41,284 bases of DNA from JAALKW01 sp963974485 (GTDB taxonomy: Bacteria > Pseudomonadota > Gammaproteobacteria > Legionellales > Legionellaceae): the NCBI GenBank assembly GCA_963974485.1, contig CAXBBS010000014.1:1-41284 (forward strand), given 5' to 3'. A program made the position numbers and the translations under genes. Below, in pieces: positions 16,524 to 25,966 of the stretch. Numbering within the stretch: position 1 is the first letter of the stretch; each line of letters begins with the position of its first letter. Under the pieces are notes generated by a model. That model was not told where the DNA came from and did no database searches. It saw only the letters and a program-made list of their open reading frames with translations.

Positions 16524-17858
16524 TTAGTGCTTAGCTAACGCCAAGCTTTTCAGAATGGTTAAGGCTGCATAGAGCTGGTAATCATCATAGAGCAACGCTT
16601 TTTCATCCGCTTTGATTTTTGCTTTGCTTGTTGATGAGATTTTTGTTCCGTTTTGTAAGTGCCCATGTAAATCCGCCTCACTGAAGTTTGCGATGGGATT
16701 TTTTTCTGATTTTTTAGGCATAGAAAGCGCATCAATATTGATGTCGGGTTTGATGCCTTGAGCCTGGATGGAAATCCCGGCGGGGGTGTAATACAGTGCT
16801 GTCGTAAGTTTGATACCACTTTTATTATCAAGCGGTAAAACCGTTTGGACCGAGCCTTTACCAAAGCTAGGCTTACCAAGGATCACGGCACGTTTATGGT
16901 CTTTCAGTGCTCCGGCTACAATCTCGGAAGCTGAGGCTGAACCGCTGTTGATTAAAACGACCATGGGGGCGTTGTGTAAGACATCACCGGGGTTTGCAAC
17001 GGCAGTGAAGCGAGAGCCTGGTAGGCGTCCTTCGGTATAGACGATGAGCTGTTCTTTATCCGTCGGTTTTTTATCGATGAAGGCGTCAGCAATTTGAATC
17101 GCCGAGTCGAGCAAGCCGCCGGGGTTGTTGCGTAAATCTAAAACAAGGCCTTTCAATTGTCCGCCTGATTCTTTTTTGAGTTTTTCAATGCCTATGAGCA
17201 TATCCTGAGATGTTAAGGCCTGGAATTGTGCAAGGCGGATGTACCCGTAGTTATTATCGAGTAGCTTCATATCGACGCTTTTGATCTGAATATTTTCACG
17301 TACAAGTTTAAACGATAGAGGTTGCTTCTCACCTTTACGCAAAACCGTAAGTGTGACCGGTTCACCGATTTTTCCTCGCATTAAACCGACAGCTTGACGG
17401 AGATCGATACCTTGCACCGCGTGCGAATCAACTTTCGCGATATAGTCACCTGCTTGTATACCAGCTTTCATAGCGGGCGCGCCAATGAGTGGTGAAATCA
17501 CTTTGATAAGCCCATCTTCCATCGTGACTTCAATACCTAAACCACCAAATTCGCCGCTGGTGGATGTTTGCAAATCCAGAAACTCTTCTTCGTTGAGATA
17601 ATTTGAATGTGGATCGAGGCCGGCTAACATGCCACGAATCGCGTTATCAAATAACTCCTTGTCACTGACGGGGTTGACGTAGTATTGTTTTATTTGCGCA
17701 ATGGCGTTCGAGAAGCGTTGAACATCTTCCATCGGAATGCCACGGGTGTCTTTGTTCTCTGTCGGTGCCAAAGGAATAGCGTAGGCAACGGAAGACAATG
17801 ACACGGGGACGGCGAGTAGTAACGCAAGGGTAAGTCGAGACATCGCATGGTGAATCAT
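16524..17858 (-). CDS. ctpA: Carboxy-terminal processing peptidase (S41 family, CtpA-like)
   Basis: A periplasmic serine protease of the tail-specific protease family. ATG 17858 is chosen because AAGGAGA lies six bases upstream; the frame is open a further 18 bases. The 444-residue protein has a signal peptide (LTLALLLAVPVSLSSVAYA), a PDZ domain (about 95-180, GGLGIEV...AGIQAGDYIAKVD) and the S41 catalytic domain. The nucleophile Ser lies in NSGSASASEIVAGAL and the base Lys in GKPSFGKGSVQT. It is third in a gpmI-envC-ctpA unit, the order found in many gammaproteobacteria, where it is tied to cell-wall hydrolase control. The gap to envC is 39 bp. Confidence 0.94.
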   Translation of the reverse strand: MIHHAMSRLTLALLLAVPVSLSSVAYAIPLAPTENKDTRGIPMEDVQRFSNAIAQIKQYYVNPVSDKELFDNAIRGMLAGLDPHSNYLNEEEFLDLQTSTSGEFGGLGIEVTMEDGLIKVISPLIGAPAMKAGIQAGDYIAKVDSHAVQGIDLRQAVGLMRGKIGEPVTLTVLRKGEKQPLSFKLVRENIQIKSVDMKLLDNNYGYIRLAQFQALTSQDMLIGIEKLKKESGGQLKGLVLDLRNNPGGLLDSAIQIADAFIDKKPTDKEQLIVYTEGRLPGSRFTAVANPGDVLHNAPMVVLINSGSASASEIVAGALKDHKRAVILGKPSFGKGSVQTVLPLDNKSGIKLTTALYYTPAGISIQAQGIKPDINIDALSMPKKSEKNPIANFSEADLHGHLQNGTKISSTSKAKIKADEKALLYDDYQLYAALTILKSLALAKH

Positions 17859-17897
17859 AGGTGTTCTCCTTGGCAAATGCAGCTCAGTAGGCGTGCA

Positions 17898-19004
17898 TCA
17901 AGACATCCATTGACGAGTAGGAACGGCCCTTCCTCGCCTTCTTACTTCGAAGTATAGACCGTTTTCTCGAAGTCCACCGGTGTGTCCAACGGTGGCGATT
18001 TGCTGACCTTGTTTTATCGATGCACCTTGTGATGTGAAAAGTGAGGCATTATGGGCATACAGGGTTAATAATCCCTCGCCATGATCAATAATAATTAATA
18101 ATCCGTAACCTTTGAGCCAGTCACTAAAAATAACTTTTCCGGATAAAACAGCAACAACTGGCGTGCCTTCGCGTGCTAAAAATACAATGCCTTGATTCAG
18201 CGGTTTGGTTTCTTTTTTACGGCTTTTAAGGGGGTAGGGCAAATGTGAGCGCTCAAAATTAAATGCTTTATGTTGTGGTCGATATTTTTTTCTGGCCAAT
18301 GTTTTAAGTAAAGCACGTAAACGCGCCTTGTCTTGTTGGTAGGCTTTGAGTTGATCGTGTTTGCTCTGAATTGTTTTATTTAAATCATCAATCAGGGCAC
18401 GTTGCTCATGCTTCATGCGCGAGAGATGTTCTTGATGATGCATGACGTCATCTTCAAGTTTTTGCAGTGCTTTTTGCTCATGGGTTAAAATACGTTGGTT
18501 TTTTTCTAAGCTTTGGGTTGTTTGACGAATACCTTCAATCAATTGTTGATCGGCTTTAAATAAATAATGATAAAACACAAATAGACGTGCGATGGTGCGG
18601 GGTGCTTCTTGATGAAGTAGCCATTCCCATGGGTGCAGTGCGCCTAGTCGATGGCGGGCGCGTACATGGTTGCTGAGGGCAAGTTGTTGCGTTTTAAGTT
18701 GTTGGTTGAGAGGCTCAATACGTTTAACCAAGGCGAGAATCGCTTGCTTTTTTTGTTCTTCTTGTTGGTTAAGTGTATGCAATTGATGTAAATCAGCCCC
18801 TAATTTTTTTTCCGTGCGTGCTAGGTCTTGATATATTTTACTACGTGATTTTTTATCCGTGGTAATTTGGTTTTTAATACGCATCATACTGCTTTCAATT
18901 CGACTGAGCTGTTGTTGTGCGTTTTTTTCAGATGGCGTGCCGGCCCAGGTGTGTGTGCAAAGCATGAGGTTTGTGATTAATATAAGTGCGCATCTGTTCA
19001 TCAT
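17898..19004 (-). CDS. envC: Murein hydrolase activator EnvC
   Basis: EnvC activates amidases that split septal peptidoglycan during division. The 368-residue protein has a signal peptide (about 1-21, ending HTWAG), a long coiled coil (about 25-240) and a C-terminal LytM/M23-fold domain. Catalytic M23 enzymes have a zinc-binding HxH before FEV; here the segment reads ENGLYFEVRRRG, like SLYFEIRRQG of Escherichia coli EnvC. The domain should therefore be non-catalytic, as in true EnvC. Its ATG overlaps the gpmI stop by four bases (ATGA), indicating translational coupling. MM at the N-terminus leaves the start ambiguous by one codon. Confidence 0.94.
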   Translation of the reverse strand: MMNRCALILITNLMLCTHTWAGTPSEKNAQQQLSRIESSMMRIKNQITTDKKSRSKIYQDLARTEKKLGADLHQLHTLNQQEEQKKQAILALVKRIEPLNQQLKTQQLALSNHVRARHRLGALHPWEWLLHQEAPRTIARLFVFYHYLFKADQQLIEGIRQTTQSLEKNQRILTHEQKALQKLEDDVMHHQEHLSRMKHEQRALIDDLNKTIQSKHDQLKAYQQDKARLRALLKTLARKKYRPQHKAFNFERSHLPYPLKSRKKETKPLNQGIVFLAREGTPVVAVLSGKVIFSDWLKGYGLLIIIDHGEGLLTLYAHNASLFTSQGASIKQGQQIATVGHTGGLRENGLYFEVRRRGRAVPTRQWMS

Positions 19005-20545
19005 GAAGCATCACGCGATATGAGTGATTGACCGGTCATGGCTTCGGGGGGGGATATACCGAGCAGTGCGAGTATCGTGGGTGCTACGTCGATGAGCGAG
19101 CCTTCGGCATGTGTAAAGTGCAAACCAGGTTCTCCAACATAAAGCAACGGTACCGGCCCGCTTGTGTGTGCGGTGTGTGGTTGCCCTGTAGTATGATTAA
19201 ACATCGATTCGGCGTTGCCGTGGTCTGCAGTAATCAAGAGCTGTCCCCCTACATGTTTAAGTGCTTCACCGATGCTGTGCATTGCGCGGTCGAGTGCTTC
19301 AATCGCTTGTATTGTGGCGTTAAAATTTCCGGTATGACCGACCATGTCAGCGTTTGCATAATTACAAATGATCACATCATGCGTTTTGTTTTGAATCGCT
19401 TGAGTGATTACTTTTGTGATCGCAGGTGCACTCATTTCGGGTTTTAAATCATACGTCGCAATGTCGCTTGGTGAAGGAACCAGTATGCGATCTTCGCCAG
19501 GAAAAGCAACTTCCGAACCGCCATTAAAAAAGAACGTGACGTGTGCATATTTTTCTGTTTCGGCAACACGTAATTGGCGTAAATGATGTTGCGATAAGAT
19601 TTCACCCAGTGTTTGTTGAATGCGAGCTGGCGGGAAAACAGGGGTTGTTTTTAAGTTTTCGGCGTATTCAGTCATGCTGATAAAATGCGAGAGCTTGGGG
19701 CGTGTGTTACGAGAAAAACCATTAAATTCATCAGAAATAAATGCTTGTGTTAATTCACGTGCACGATCCGATCTAAAGTTGAAAAAAAAGACCGCATCTC
19801 CATCTTGCATGGGCGTTGCGTCAGAAATTTGGGTTGGAGGAATAAATTCATCATGAATGCCTTGCAGGTAAAAATGTTTAAGCGCTTGGTTGACGTGATG
19901 AAAATGATTTTTAGCATAACCTTCGGTTAATAGTTGATAGACGGGGGCAACACGATCCCAACGCATATCTCGGTCGAGGGCGTAGTAGCGACCACAAATC
20001 GAATGAATGCGGATGTTTGTATGAGGTTTGATTTGATTTTTGAGGCGCTCCAAGCTTGCTTCGGCACTTTGAGGGGGCGTATCTCGCCCGTCAAGAAATA
20101 AATGCAGTGCAATATGTTTTAAATTTTGTTTTATACAGCGCTGTAAAAAAGAAAATAAATGATTTTCATGGCTATGGACACCGCCAGGTGATAATAATCC
20201 GAACACATGTAAGGTTTTTTGGCTTTGCTCAAGCTGATTAAACATGGTTTTAAAAGCAGGGTTGCTCTCAAACGAACCATCATCAATCGCTTGATTAATC
20301 CGCGTGAAGTCCTGAGGAACCATGCGTCCAGCACCTAAATGCATGTGACCTACCTCCGAATTTCCCATTTGCTTTTCGGGCAAACCGACCGGCTGGCCTG
20401 ATGCATTGAGGAGCATGTGAGGTTGTGAGTGCCACCAAGAATCCCATTGAGGTGTCTTCGCTTGTGCGATGGCATTGTGTTCTAATTTTTCTGAATAACC
20501 CCAGCCATCAAGGACCATAAAAACAAGGGGGGGGAAGTTTGACAT
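19001..20545 (-). CDS. gpmI: 2,3-bisphosphoglycerate-independent phosphoglycerate mutase
   Basis: It interconverts 3- and 2-phosphoglycerate in glycolysis using manganese. The 514-residue protein shows Asp13 in MVLDGWG, the phosphorylated Ser63 in MGNSEVGH, the loop DGRDTPP and the metal-binding motifs ADHGNAE and NYANADMVGHTGN. The length is the family norm (about 510). It is first gene of the gpmI-envC-ctpA unit and divergent from uppS. The upstream ribosome site is weak (AAGAGAAAAC). No dPGM-type mutase is seen in the window. Confidence 0.97.
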   Translation of the reverse strand: MSNFPPLVFMVLDGWGYSEKLEHNAIAQAKTPQWDSWWHSQPHMLLNASGQPVGLPEKQMGNSEVGHMHLGAGRMVPQDFTRINQAIDDGSFESNPAFKTMFNQLEQSQKTLHVFGLLSPGGVHSHENHLFSFLQRCIKQNLKHIALHLFLDGRDTPPQSAEASLERLKNQIKPHTNIRIHSICGRYYALDRDMRWDRVAPVYQLLTEGYAKNHFHHVNQALKHFYLQGIHDEFIPPTQISDATPMQDGDAVFFFNFRSDRARELTQAFISDEFNGFSRNTRPKLSHFISMTEYAENLKTTPVFPPARIQQTLGEILSQHHLRQLRVAETEKYAHVTFFFNGGSEVAFPGEDRILVPSPSDIATYDLKPEMSAPAITKVITQAIQNKTHDVIICNYANADMVGHTGNFNATIQAIEALDRAMHSIGEALKHVGGQLLITADHGNAESMFNHTTGQPHTAHTSGPVPLLYVGEPGLHFTHAEGSLIDVAPTILALLGISPPEAMTGQSLISRDAS

Positions 20546-20613
20546 GTTTTCTCTTAAACTTTTGAGATAAAGAGGTTAGACTATAGGCCATTTTTTTCAA
20601 CGGAAGAAGTAGC

Positions 20614-21363
20614 TTGAGCCAAATAATACCGCAGCATGTTGCGATTGTGATGGATGGCAATGGACGTTGGGCCGAAAATCAGGGCTTGCCGAGGGTAGAA
20701 GGGCATCGATCCGGTGTCGAAGCCGTACGCGCTATGGTTGAAACTTGCCTGAAGAAAAAAATTTCAACGCTAAGTCTATTTGCCTTTAGTCGTGAAAATT
20801 GGGCGCGCCCAGCCGAAGAAGTTAATTTTTTGATGGACTTGTTTATTGAGTCACTTGATCGGGAATTAGATGCCTTGCATGAGCAAGGGGTTCGATGGGT
20901 ATTTATTGGCAACCGAGCAGAGCTCAGTGATGTTTTACAAGCAGCCATGCAGTCGGTTGAGCAACATACCGAGAATAATCAAGTCTTAACGTTGAATATT
21001 GTGATCAATTATGGTGGACGTTGGGATATTGTTCAGGCTGCACGTATGCTTGCTGCGCGCGTTCAGACGGGCGATCTCTTGCTTGAGGATATTAACGAAG
21101 ATGTATTCTCTGATACACTCGCAACGCGACAATTGCCTGAACCTGATTTGTTTATTCGAACCAGCGGTGAACGTCGTATCAGTAATTTCTTTTTATGGCA
21201 ATTAGCGTACAGTGAACTGTATTTTACAGACATATACTGGCCTGATTTCACGGCAGATGAGTTTGAGCAGGCGTTAACATGGTTTGCTTCACGTGAACGG
21301 CGGTACGGAAAAACGTCTAAGCAAGTACAAGTAATTAAAGAAAACGAGGAAAATCATGTTTAA
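20614..21363 (+). CDS. uppS: Undecaprenyl diphosphate synthase
   Basis: It extends farnesyl diphosphate with cis-isoprene units to make the C55 lipid carrier for peptidoglycan and O-antigen. The 249-residue protein has the catalytic Asp14 in VMDGNGRWA, the conserved SLFAFSRENW and the C-terminal RTSGERRISNFFLWQ...SELYF. It begins with TTG at 20614, preceded by GGAAGAAG; no ATG is in frame before the conserved N-terminus. First gene visible of the envelope operon; rpsB, tsf, pyrH and frr, which often precede it, are replaced by the divergent gpmI. The 68-bp divergent gap holds no strong promoter match (weak TAGACT/TATAGG). Confidence 0.96.
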   Translation: MSQIIPQHVAIVMDGNGRWAENQGLPRVEGHRSGVEAVRAMVETCLKKKISTLSLFAFSRENWARPAEEVNFLMDLFIESLDRELDALHEQGVRWVFIGNRAELSDVLQAAMQSVEQHTENNQVLTLNIVINYGGRWDIVQAARMLAARVQTGDLLLEDINEDVFSDTLATRQLPEPDLFIRTSGERRISNFFLWQLAYSELYFTDIYWPDFTADEFEQALTWFASRERRYGKTSKQVQVIKENEENHV

Positions 21364-22162
21364 TTCGCTCCGAAAACGCTTGATTACGGCGTTGATTTTA
21401 ATGCCTGTGGTGTTGCTCGTGCTTCTTTTTGCACACCCGCTTGTTTTGGCTGCTATGGTGTTAGCTGTGCTGGCAGTTGGAGCTTGGGAATGGTTGGCTT
21501 TAATTCCCCTCGCCAAGAAATGGCACCGGGTACTTTATGGCGTGTTGTTGATTCTATGCGTGGTCGCCTGTTTGGTTTGGTTTCCCGTATGGATTATTCT
21601 GAGCCTTGTCGTCTGGCTTGCGATTATCGCGGCTATATTAACGTATCCTCGGTCTGAGGCTGTTTGGGGACGACCGGTTGTGGTCGGCTTTCTGGGAGCG
21701 TTGTTGTTGCCTTTGTCAGGATGTGTTTTAGCGGCCATCTATGAAAACGTCTATGGCATCGGTTTAATTATTTACGTATTAGGGCTGGTGATTGCGGCAG
21801 ATTCAGGTGCTTATTTTGCGGGTAATCTTTGGGGGAAACATGCCTTAATTCCTAAGGTAAGCTCCGGGAAAACGATTGAGGGTTCCTTAGGTGGCCTGGT
21901 GTTACCCATGCTTGTGGCTTGGGGGGGAGCACTGGTTTGGTCACCGATTTCATGGTTGGCTTGGTTTGGCCTTGCTTTGGTGACAACCGTGATGTCGATG
22001 TTTGGCGATCTGTTTATTAGTATGTTAAAGCGGCGAAGTCATGTAAAAGATACCGGTTCGCTTTTGCCGGGGCATGGCGGTGTGCTGGATAGAATCGACA
22101 GCTTGCTTGCGGCGTTGCCTTGTTTTTATATAGGGCTTTATTTTCTACCGCTTGGGTTTTAA
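21356..22162 (+). CDS. cdsA: Phosphatidate cytidylyltransferase
   Basis: An integral inner-membrane enzyme that makes CDP-diacylglycerol from phosphatidic acid and CTP, the precursor of all major phospholipids. The 268-residue protein has about seven to eight hydrophobic segments and the CDS signature in its last third: LKRRSHVKDTGSLLPGHGG followed by DRIDS. It overlaps uppS by 8 bases, so translation is probably coupled. The next gene, rseP, starts two bases after its stop. Confidence 0.96.
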   Translation: MFNSLRKRLITALILMPVVLLVLLFAHPLVLAAMVLAVLAVGAWEWLALIPLAKKWHRVLYGVLLILCVVACLVWFPVWIILSLVVWLAIIAAILTYPRSEAVWGRPVVVGFLGALLLPLSGCVLAAIYENVYGIGLIIYVLGLVIAADSGAYFAGNLWGKHALIPKVSSGKTIEGSLGGLVLPMLVAWGGALVWSPISWLAWFGLALVTTVMSMFGDLFISMLKRRSHVKDTGSLLPGHGGVLDRIDSLLAALPCFYIGLYFLPLGF

Positions 22163-22164
22163 AT

Positions 22165-23520
22165 ATGTTGATGACCGCGGTTTATTTTCTCTTAGCTTTA
22201 CTCTTACTGGTGACGCTTCATGAAGCCGGGCATTTTTTAGTTGCGCGTTGGTGCGGTGTCAAAGTTTTGCGGTTTTCATTTGGGTTTGGCCCGGTATTAT
22301 TTTCGTGGCGAGATAAATATAATACAGAATTTGCTTTTTCACTGTTTCCGTTGGGCGGCTATGTCAAAATGTTGGATGAAGCTCATGATGAGATGTTGCC
22401 TGAAGAAAAGCAAACCGCGTTTAATGCGCAATCGATAGGCGTTCGAAGCGCGATTATTTTAGCGGGACCGTTATTTAATTTTTTGTTTTCATTAATTGCG
22501 TTTTGGTTGGTTGCGGTTCTAGGTATGACAACGTTGGCACCGATTGTTCATGAAGTTCGTGTTGGCAGTGTGGCACAGCACGCAGGCCTTCAACCCCAAG
22601 ATGAATTTGTGGGCGTGGATGGTTTGAGCGTAGCAAGCTGGCGTGACGTACGTTATGCTTTGATGCCACATATGGGGGCGAAAGGAGCGGTTGACGTAGA
22701 GGTTATTTCACCCAATAAAACAGCCCGCCAGCATTTAAGTTTGCCGTTGGGGGCATGGTCTGTGCCAGAGCCTAAAGTTGACCCGTTGGAGCAGTTAGGT
22801 ATAACGCCGTTATTACCCATTATTCCGCCACGTGTAGCAGAAGTGTTCCCCGATACCCCCGCAGAAAAAGCGGGTATTAGGGTGGGCGACGAGGTGTTAA
22901 AAATCGACGGGCATGCAATAACTGATTGGCGAGAACTTGTAATTTATGTTAAAAACCATCCCGACCAGTTAATAACGCTTGTGCGTAAACACGGTGAACA
23001 TGAATCACATGTGGCCGTTCACTTAGGTCATCAGATGCATGATAAAACCTTAGAAGGTACGCTTGGTGTGCGTTCTGATCGAGGGGATTGGCCCAAACAT
23101 ATGGTTCGTCTGCAGCATGAAGGGCCTGTGGATGCGTTGATAACCGCATCAAAACAAACGTGGTTGTTGACTGAATCTACGGTTGTCTGGATAGGGCGGA
23201 TGCTGGTGGGGGATTTACCTCTTCACAATTTGAGTGGTCCCTTGGGGATTGCCGAAGGTGCTGGGAGTTCTGCGCGAGGAGGGTTGGTATATTATCTGTC
23301 GTTTTTAGGGCTGTTGAGTATTGGGCTGGGCGTTTTAAATTTACTGCCTATCCCTATGTTGGACGGTGGACAGCTGATGTATTGCTTGGTTGAATGGGTA
23401 ACAGGACGTCCTTTGTCTGACCGTTTTAAAGCGGTGGGCATTTCATTAGGACTTTTTTTCTTGATGGCGTTAACCGTCGTCGCACTGAAGAATGATTTGA
23501 TCCGCTTAGCGGGATCATGA
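22165..23520 (+). CDS. rseP: RseP-type site-2 zinc metalloprotease
   Basis: An intramembrane protease that cleaves anti-sigma factors such as RseA and remnant signal peptides. ATG 22165 is chosen because the zinc-binding HEAGH then lies at 19-23 in the first membrane helix, as in the family, and because it directly follows the cdsA stop. The frame is open upstream inside cdsA. The 451 residues match Escherichia coli RseP (450). Two PDZ domains (about 115-190 and 205-285) and the second zinc-site motif NLLPIPMLDGG are visible. dxr, which in many relatives lies between cdsA and rseP, is absent here. Confidence 0.95.
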   Translation: MLMTAVYFLLALLLLVTLHEAGHFLVARWCGVKVLRFSFGFGPVLFSWRDKYNTEFAFSLFPLGGYVKMLDEAHDEMLPEEKQTAFNAQSIGVRSAIILAGPLFNFLFSLIAFWLVAVLGMTTLAPIVHEVRVGSVAQHAGLQPQDEFVGVDGLSVASWRDVRYALMPHMGAKGAVDVEVISPNKTARQHLSLPLGAWSVPEPKVDPLEQLGITPLLPIIPPRVAEVFPDTPAEKAGIRVGDEVLKIDGHAITDWRELVIYVKNHPDQLITLVRKHGEHESHVAVHLGHQMHDKTLEGTLGVRSDRGDWPKHMVRLQHEGPVDALITASKQTWLLTESTVVWIGRMLVGDLPLHNLSGPLGIAEGAGSSARGGLVYYLSFLGLLSIGLGVLNLLPIPMLDGGQLMYCLVEWVTGRPLSDRFKAVGISLGLFFLMALTVVALKNDLIRLAGS

Positions 23521-23539
23521 CTTGGATGTAAGATTAATC

Positions 23540-25864
23540 ATGAAGAACATGAAGATAATAAACAAAAAAAACGTGCTGATGTGGTGTTGTTCGTTGATGC
23601 TTATGTGGTCTGCTGGAATATCTGCGGCTTCGTACCGATTTGTTGTGAAAGATATTAAAATCACAGGGCTTCAGCGTGTGAGTATGGGTACGGTACTCAA
23701 TTATCTTCCGGTCCAAGTCGGGGAAGAAATCGGTCCTGAGGCAACGCCTGGAATTATTCGAGCCTTGTATGACACGGGTTTTTTTCAGTCGGTTGTTTTA
23801 GAGCGCGAAGGCGGTACCTTAATTGTTCAGGTGGTTGAGCGAGCAACGATTGGCTCGGTGTCCGTGACAGGAAATAAAGAAATTCCCGCGGATAAGATGA
23901 AAGATATTTTGAAAGAGCTAGGTCTTGTCAAAGGACGTGTATTCCAACGTGCCTCGCTTGAGCGGCTCGAGAAAGAAATGAAGCAGGCATACAATGCGCG
24001 TGGAAAGTATAATGCGCACATTGAGTCAGCCGTTACGCCCTTGGCGGAAAATCGAGTTGATATTCGCGTGACTATTTCGGAGGGTCGTGTTTCACGCATA
24101 AAATCGATTCAAATTATTGGTAATCATGATTTTACGGATGAAGAACTTGAAGCCGAATTAGCGCTTTCAAATAGCAGTATGTTTACCTATTTCACTAAAA
24201 AAGATCAGTATTCAAAAGCAGCGATGGATGCTTCCATCGAAGCGTTGCGTTCGTTTTATTTAAATCGAGGGTATTTAAAATTTGCATTAGTGTCCTCGCA
24301 AGTCTTGTTATCGCCTGATAAAAAAGACGTGTTTATTAATATTAATATTGAAGAAGGGGCGCAATATCATTTTTCTGGTTTTGCTATCTCCGGGAAAACG
24401 GTTTTATCTAAAGACAAGCTCGCTTCACTGGTGAAAATCAAGCCCGGTGATTCTTTTTCACGTAAGAAAGTAACCGAAAGTATCTCAGATATTGGTTTGG
24501 CGCTGGGTGATGTCGGGTTTGGTTTTCCAGCTATCAATGCGGATCCGCGTATTGATGAAAAAAATAAAACCGTGTTTATTACCTTCATGATTGATCCGGG
24601 TCGTCACGTGTACGTACGTCGTATTAATTTTCACGGCAACACAAAAACAGCAGATTATGTGTTGCGAAACATGATGCATCAAGATGAGGGTGGCTTGCTG
24701 TCGCTACATAATATCAAGGAATCTGAGCGGCAGTTACGCATGCTTAATTACATTAAAGATATTAATATTAAAACCACACCGGTTCCCAAAGCAAACAACC
24801 TGGTTGATTTGGATGTAAGTCTTGAAGAAACGCCTTCAGCTGAGGCCAGTGCATCTGCCGGTTATGGTACAACAGGACCGCAATTTAATGCATCGGTGAA
24901 CCAATATAACTTTATGGGCACGGGGCGGACGATTGGTTTTTCTGTGAACGCGACGTATTGGGGTCAGGACTTTAACTTTAATTATTATAATCCGTTTTAT
25001 ACCAATACGGGCGTTGGTCGCGGTATTGCCATGTATTACCAAAAAGTAAGCCCAACAAAATTGGATGTGAGTGCGTACAATGCAGATCGATTTGGGGGAG
25101 ACGCTAATTACAATGTTTTATTGAGTGAGCGTAGTAGCTTCCAATTTGGGTATGGTTACCAAGCGCTTAATATTAAGTCTACCGGTGGGCTCTCGCAAAT
25201 TCGAGATTTTGTACAAACCTTTGGCTATGATTTTTATCAGGTGCGTGTTACGGCCGGTTGGAATAGAAATAGTTATGATCAAATGCCTTATCCAAACAAA
25301 GGATTTAATCAACAGTCGGGTGTGTTGGTTGCTTTACCTGCAACGCATGATTCGTTTGAGTATTTCAAAGTTTCGTATCAAGCACGGGGTTATCAACCGC
25401 TAGGAAAAGGGTTTATTTTCACGGCGCTTGGAAATGTGGGATACGGTAATACGTTCCAACATCTAGGGCTTCCGTTTTATGAGAACTACTTTGCCGGGGG
25501 TATTGCGATGCCGGGTCAAGTACGTGGTTATGAAAGTTATTCGCTGGGTCCAAAAGATAGTAATGGGACAGCATTAGGGGCTAACTTATTAGCGAACGCA
25601 AGTATCGGTTTGGTTTTACCGTATCCATTGAGCCGCGAAAGTCTTAGAACCAGCTTGTTTATGGATGCCGGTAATGTGTTTGTTCAAGGAACACCTGTAC
25701 ACTTGAGTGGTATTCAGGAAGGTCCTATGCGATATTCAGCAGGTGTTTCTGTTGAGTGGCGATCGCCGTTTGGACCGCTGGTATTCAGTGCAGCAAAACC
25801 ATTGAATAAGCAAGCCTTTGATACGGAACAGCCCTTCCAGTTCACGATGGCATCGGCATTTTAG
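23540..25864 (+). CDS. bamA: Outer membrane protein assembly factor BamA
   Basis: BamA is the Omp85 core of the BAM complex that inserts beta-barrel proteins into the outer membrane. The 774-residue protein has a signal peptide (cleavage near SAGISAA), five periplasmic POTRA domains (about 30-430) and a 16-strand beta-barrel. The conserved VRGYESYSLGP is the VRGF-like loop motif. It ends in Phe, as barrel proteins do. Start ATG 23540 gives the best signal peptide; TTG 23522 is in frame and ATG 23549 is an alternative. The ribosome site (GGATGTAAGA) is only moderate. It follows rseP closely and precedes skp. Confidence 0.96.
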   Translation: MKNMKIINKKNVLMWCCSLMLMWSAGISAASYRFVVKDIKITGLQRVSMGTVLNYLPVQVGEEIGPEATPGIIRALYDTGFFQSVVLEREGGTLIVQVVERATIGSVSVTGNKEIPADKMKDILKELGLVKGRVFQRASLERLEKEMKQAYNARGKYNAHIESAVTPLAENRVDIRVTISEGRVSRIKSIQIIGNHDFTDEELEAELALSNSSMFTYFTKKDQYSKAAMDASIEALRSFYLNRGYLKFALVSSQVLLSPDKKDVFININIEEGAQYHFSGFAISGKTVLSKDKLASLVKIKPGDSFSRKKVTESISDIGLALGDVGFGFPAINADPRIDEKNKTVFITFMIDPGRHVYVRRINFHGNTKTADYVLRNMMHQDEGGLLSLHNIKESERQLRMLNYIKDINIKTTPVPKANNLVDLDVSLEETPSAEASASAGYGTTGPQFNASVNQYNFMGTGRTIGFSVNATYWGQDFNFNYYNPFYTNTGVGRGIAMYYQKVSPTKLDVSAYNADRFGGDANYNVLLSERSSFQFGYGYQALNIKSTGGLSQIRDFVQTFGYDFYQVRVTAGWNRNSYDQMPYPNKGFNQQSGVLVALPATHDSFEYFKVSYQARGYQPLGKGFIFTALGNVGYGNTFQHLGLPFYENYFAGGIAMPGQVRGYESYSLGPKDSNGTALGANLLANASIGLVLPYPLSRESLRTSLFMDAGNVFVQGTPVHLSGIQEGPMRYSAGVSVEWRSPFGPLVFSAAKPLNKQAFDTEQPFQFTMASAF

Positions 25865-25921
25865 AGTGTATCGCAAGTTATGGGGAACTATGCTAGCATC
25901 CAGCCGGTAAGGCTTAACACG

Positions 25922-25949
25922 TTAATATATTAATTGATTAATTGATTAA
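25922..25949. repeat. TTAA spaced every 8 bp upstream of skp
   Basis: TTAA occurs at 25922, 25930, 25938 and 25946, with the unit TTAATTGA repeated exactly twice in the middle. It lies in the 102-bp bamA-skp gap just before the skp ribosome site. It could be a replication-slippage repeat or a regulatory element. Period 8 does not fit the 11-bp PmrA spacing. Confidence 0.5.
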
Positions 25950-25966
25950 CCAAAGGAGAGAAGGTC

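Noticed and set aside
25895..25920. Short AGCC/GGCT hairpin after bamA as a terminator
   Set aside because: The stem is only 4 bp with no T run; skp is probably co-transcribed with bamA.
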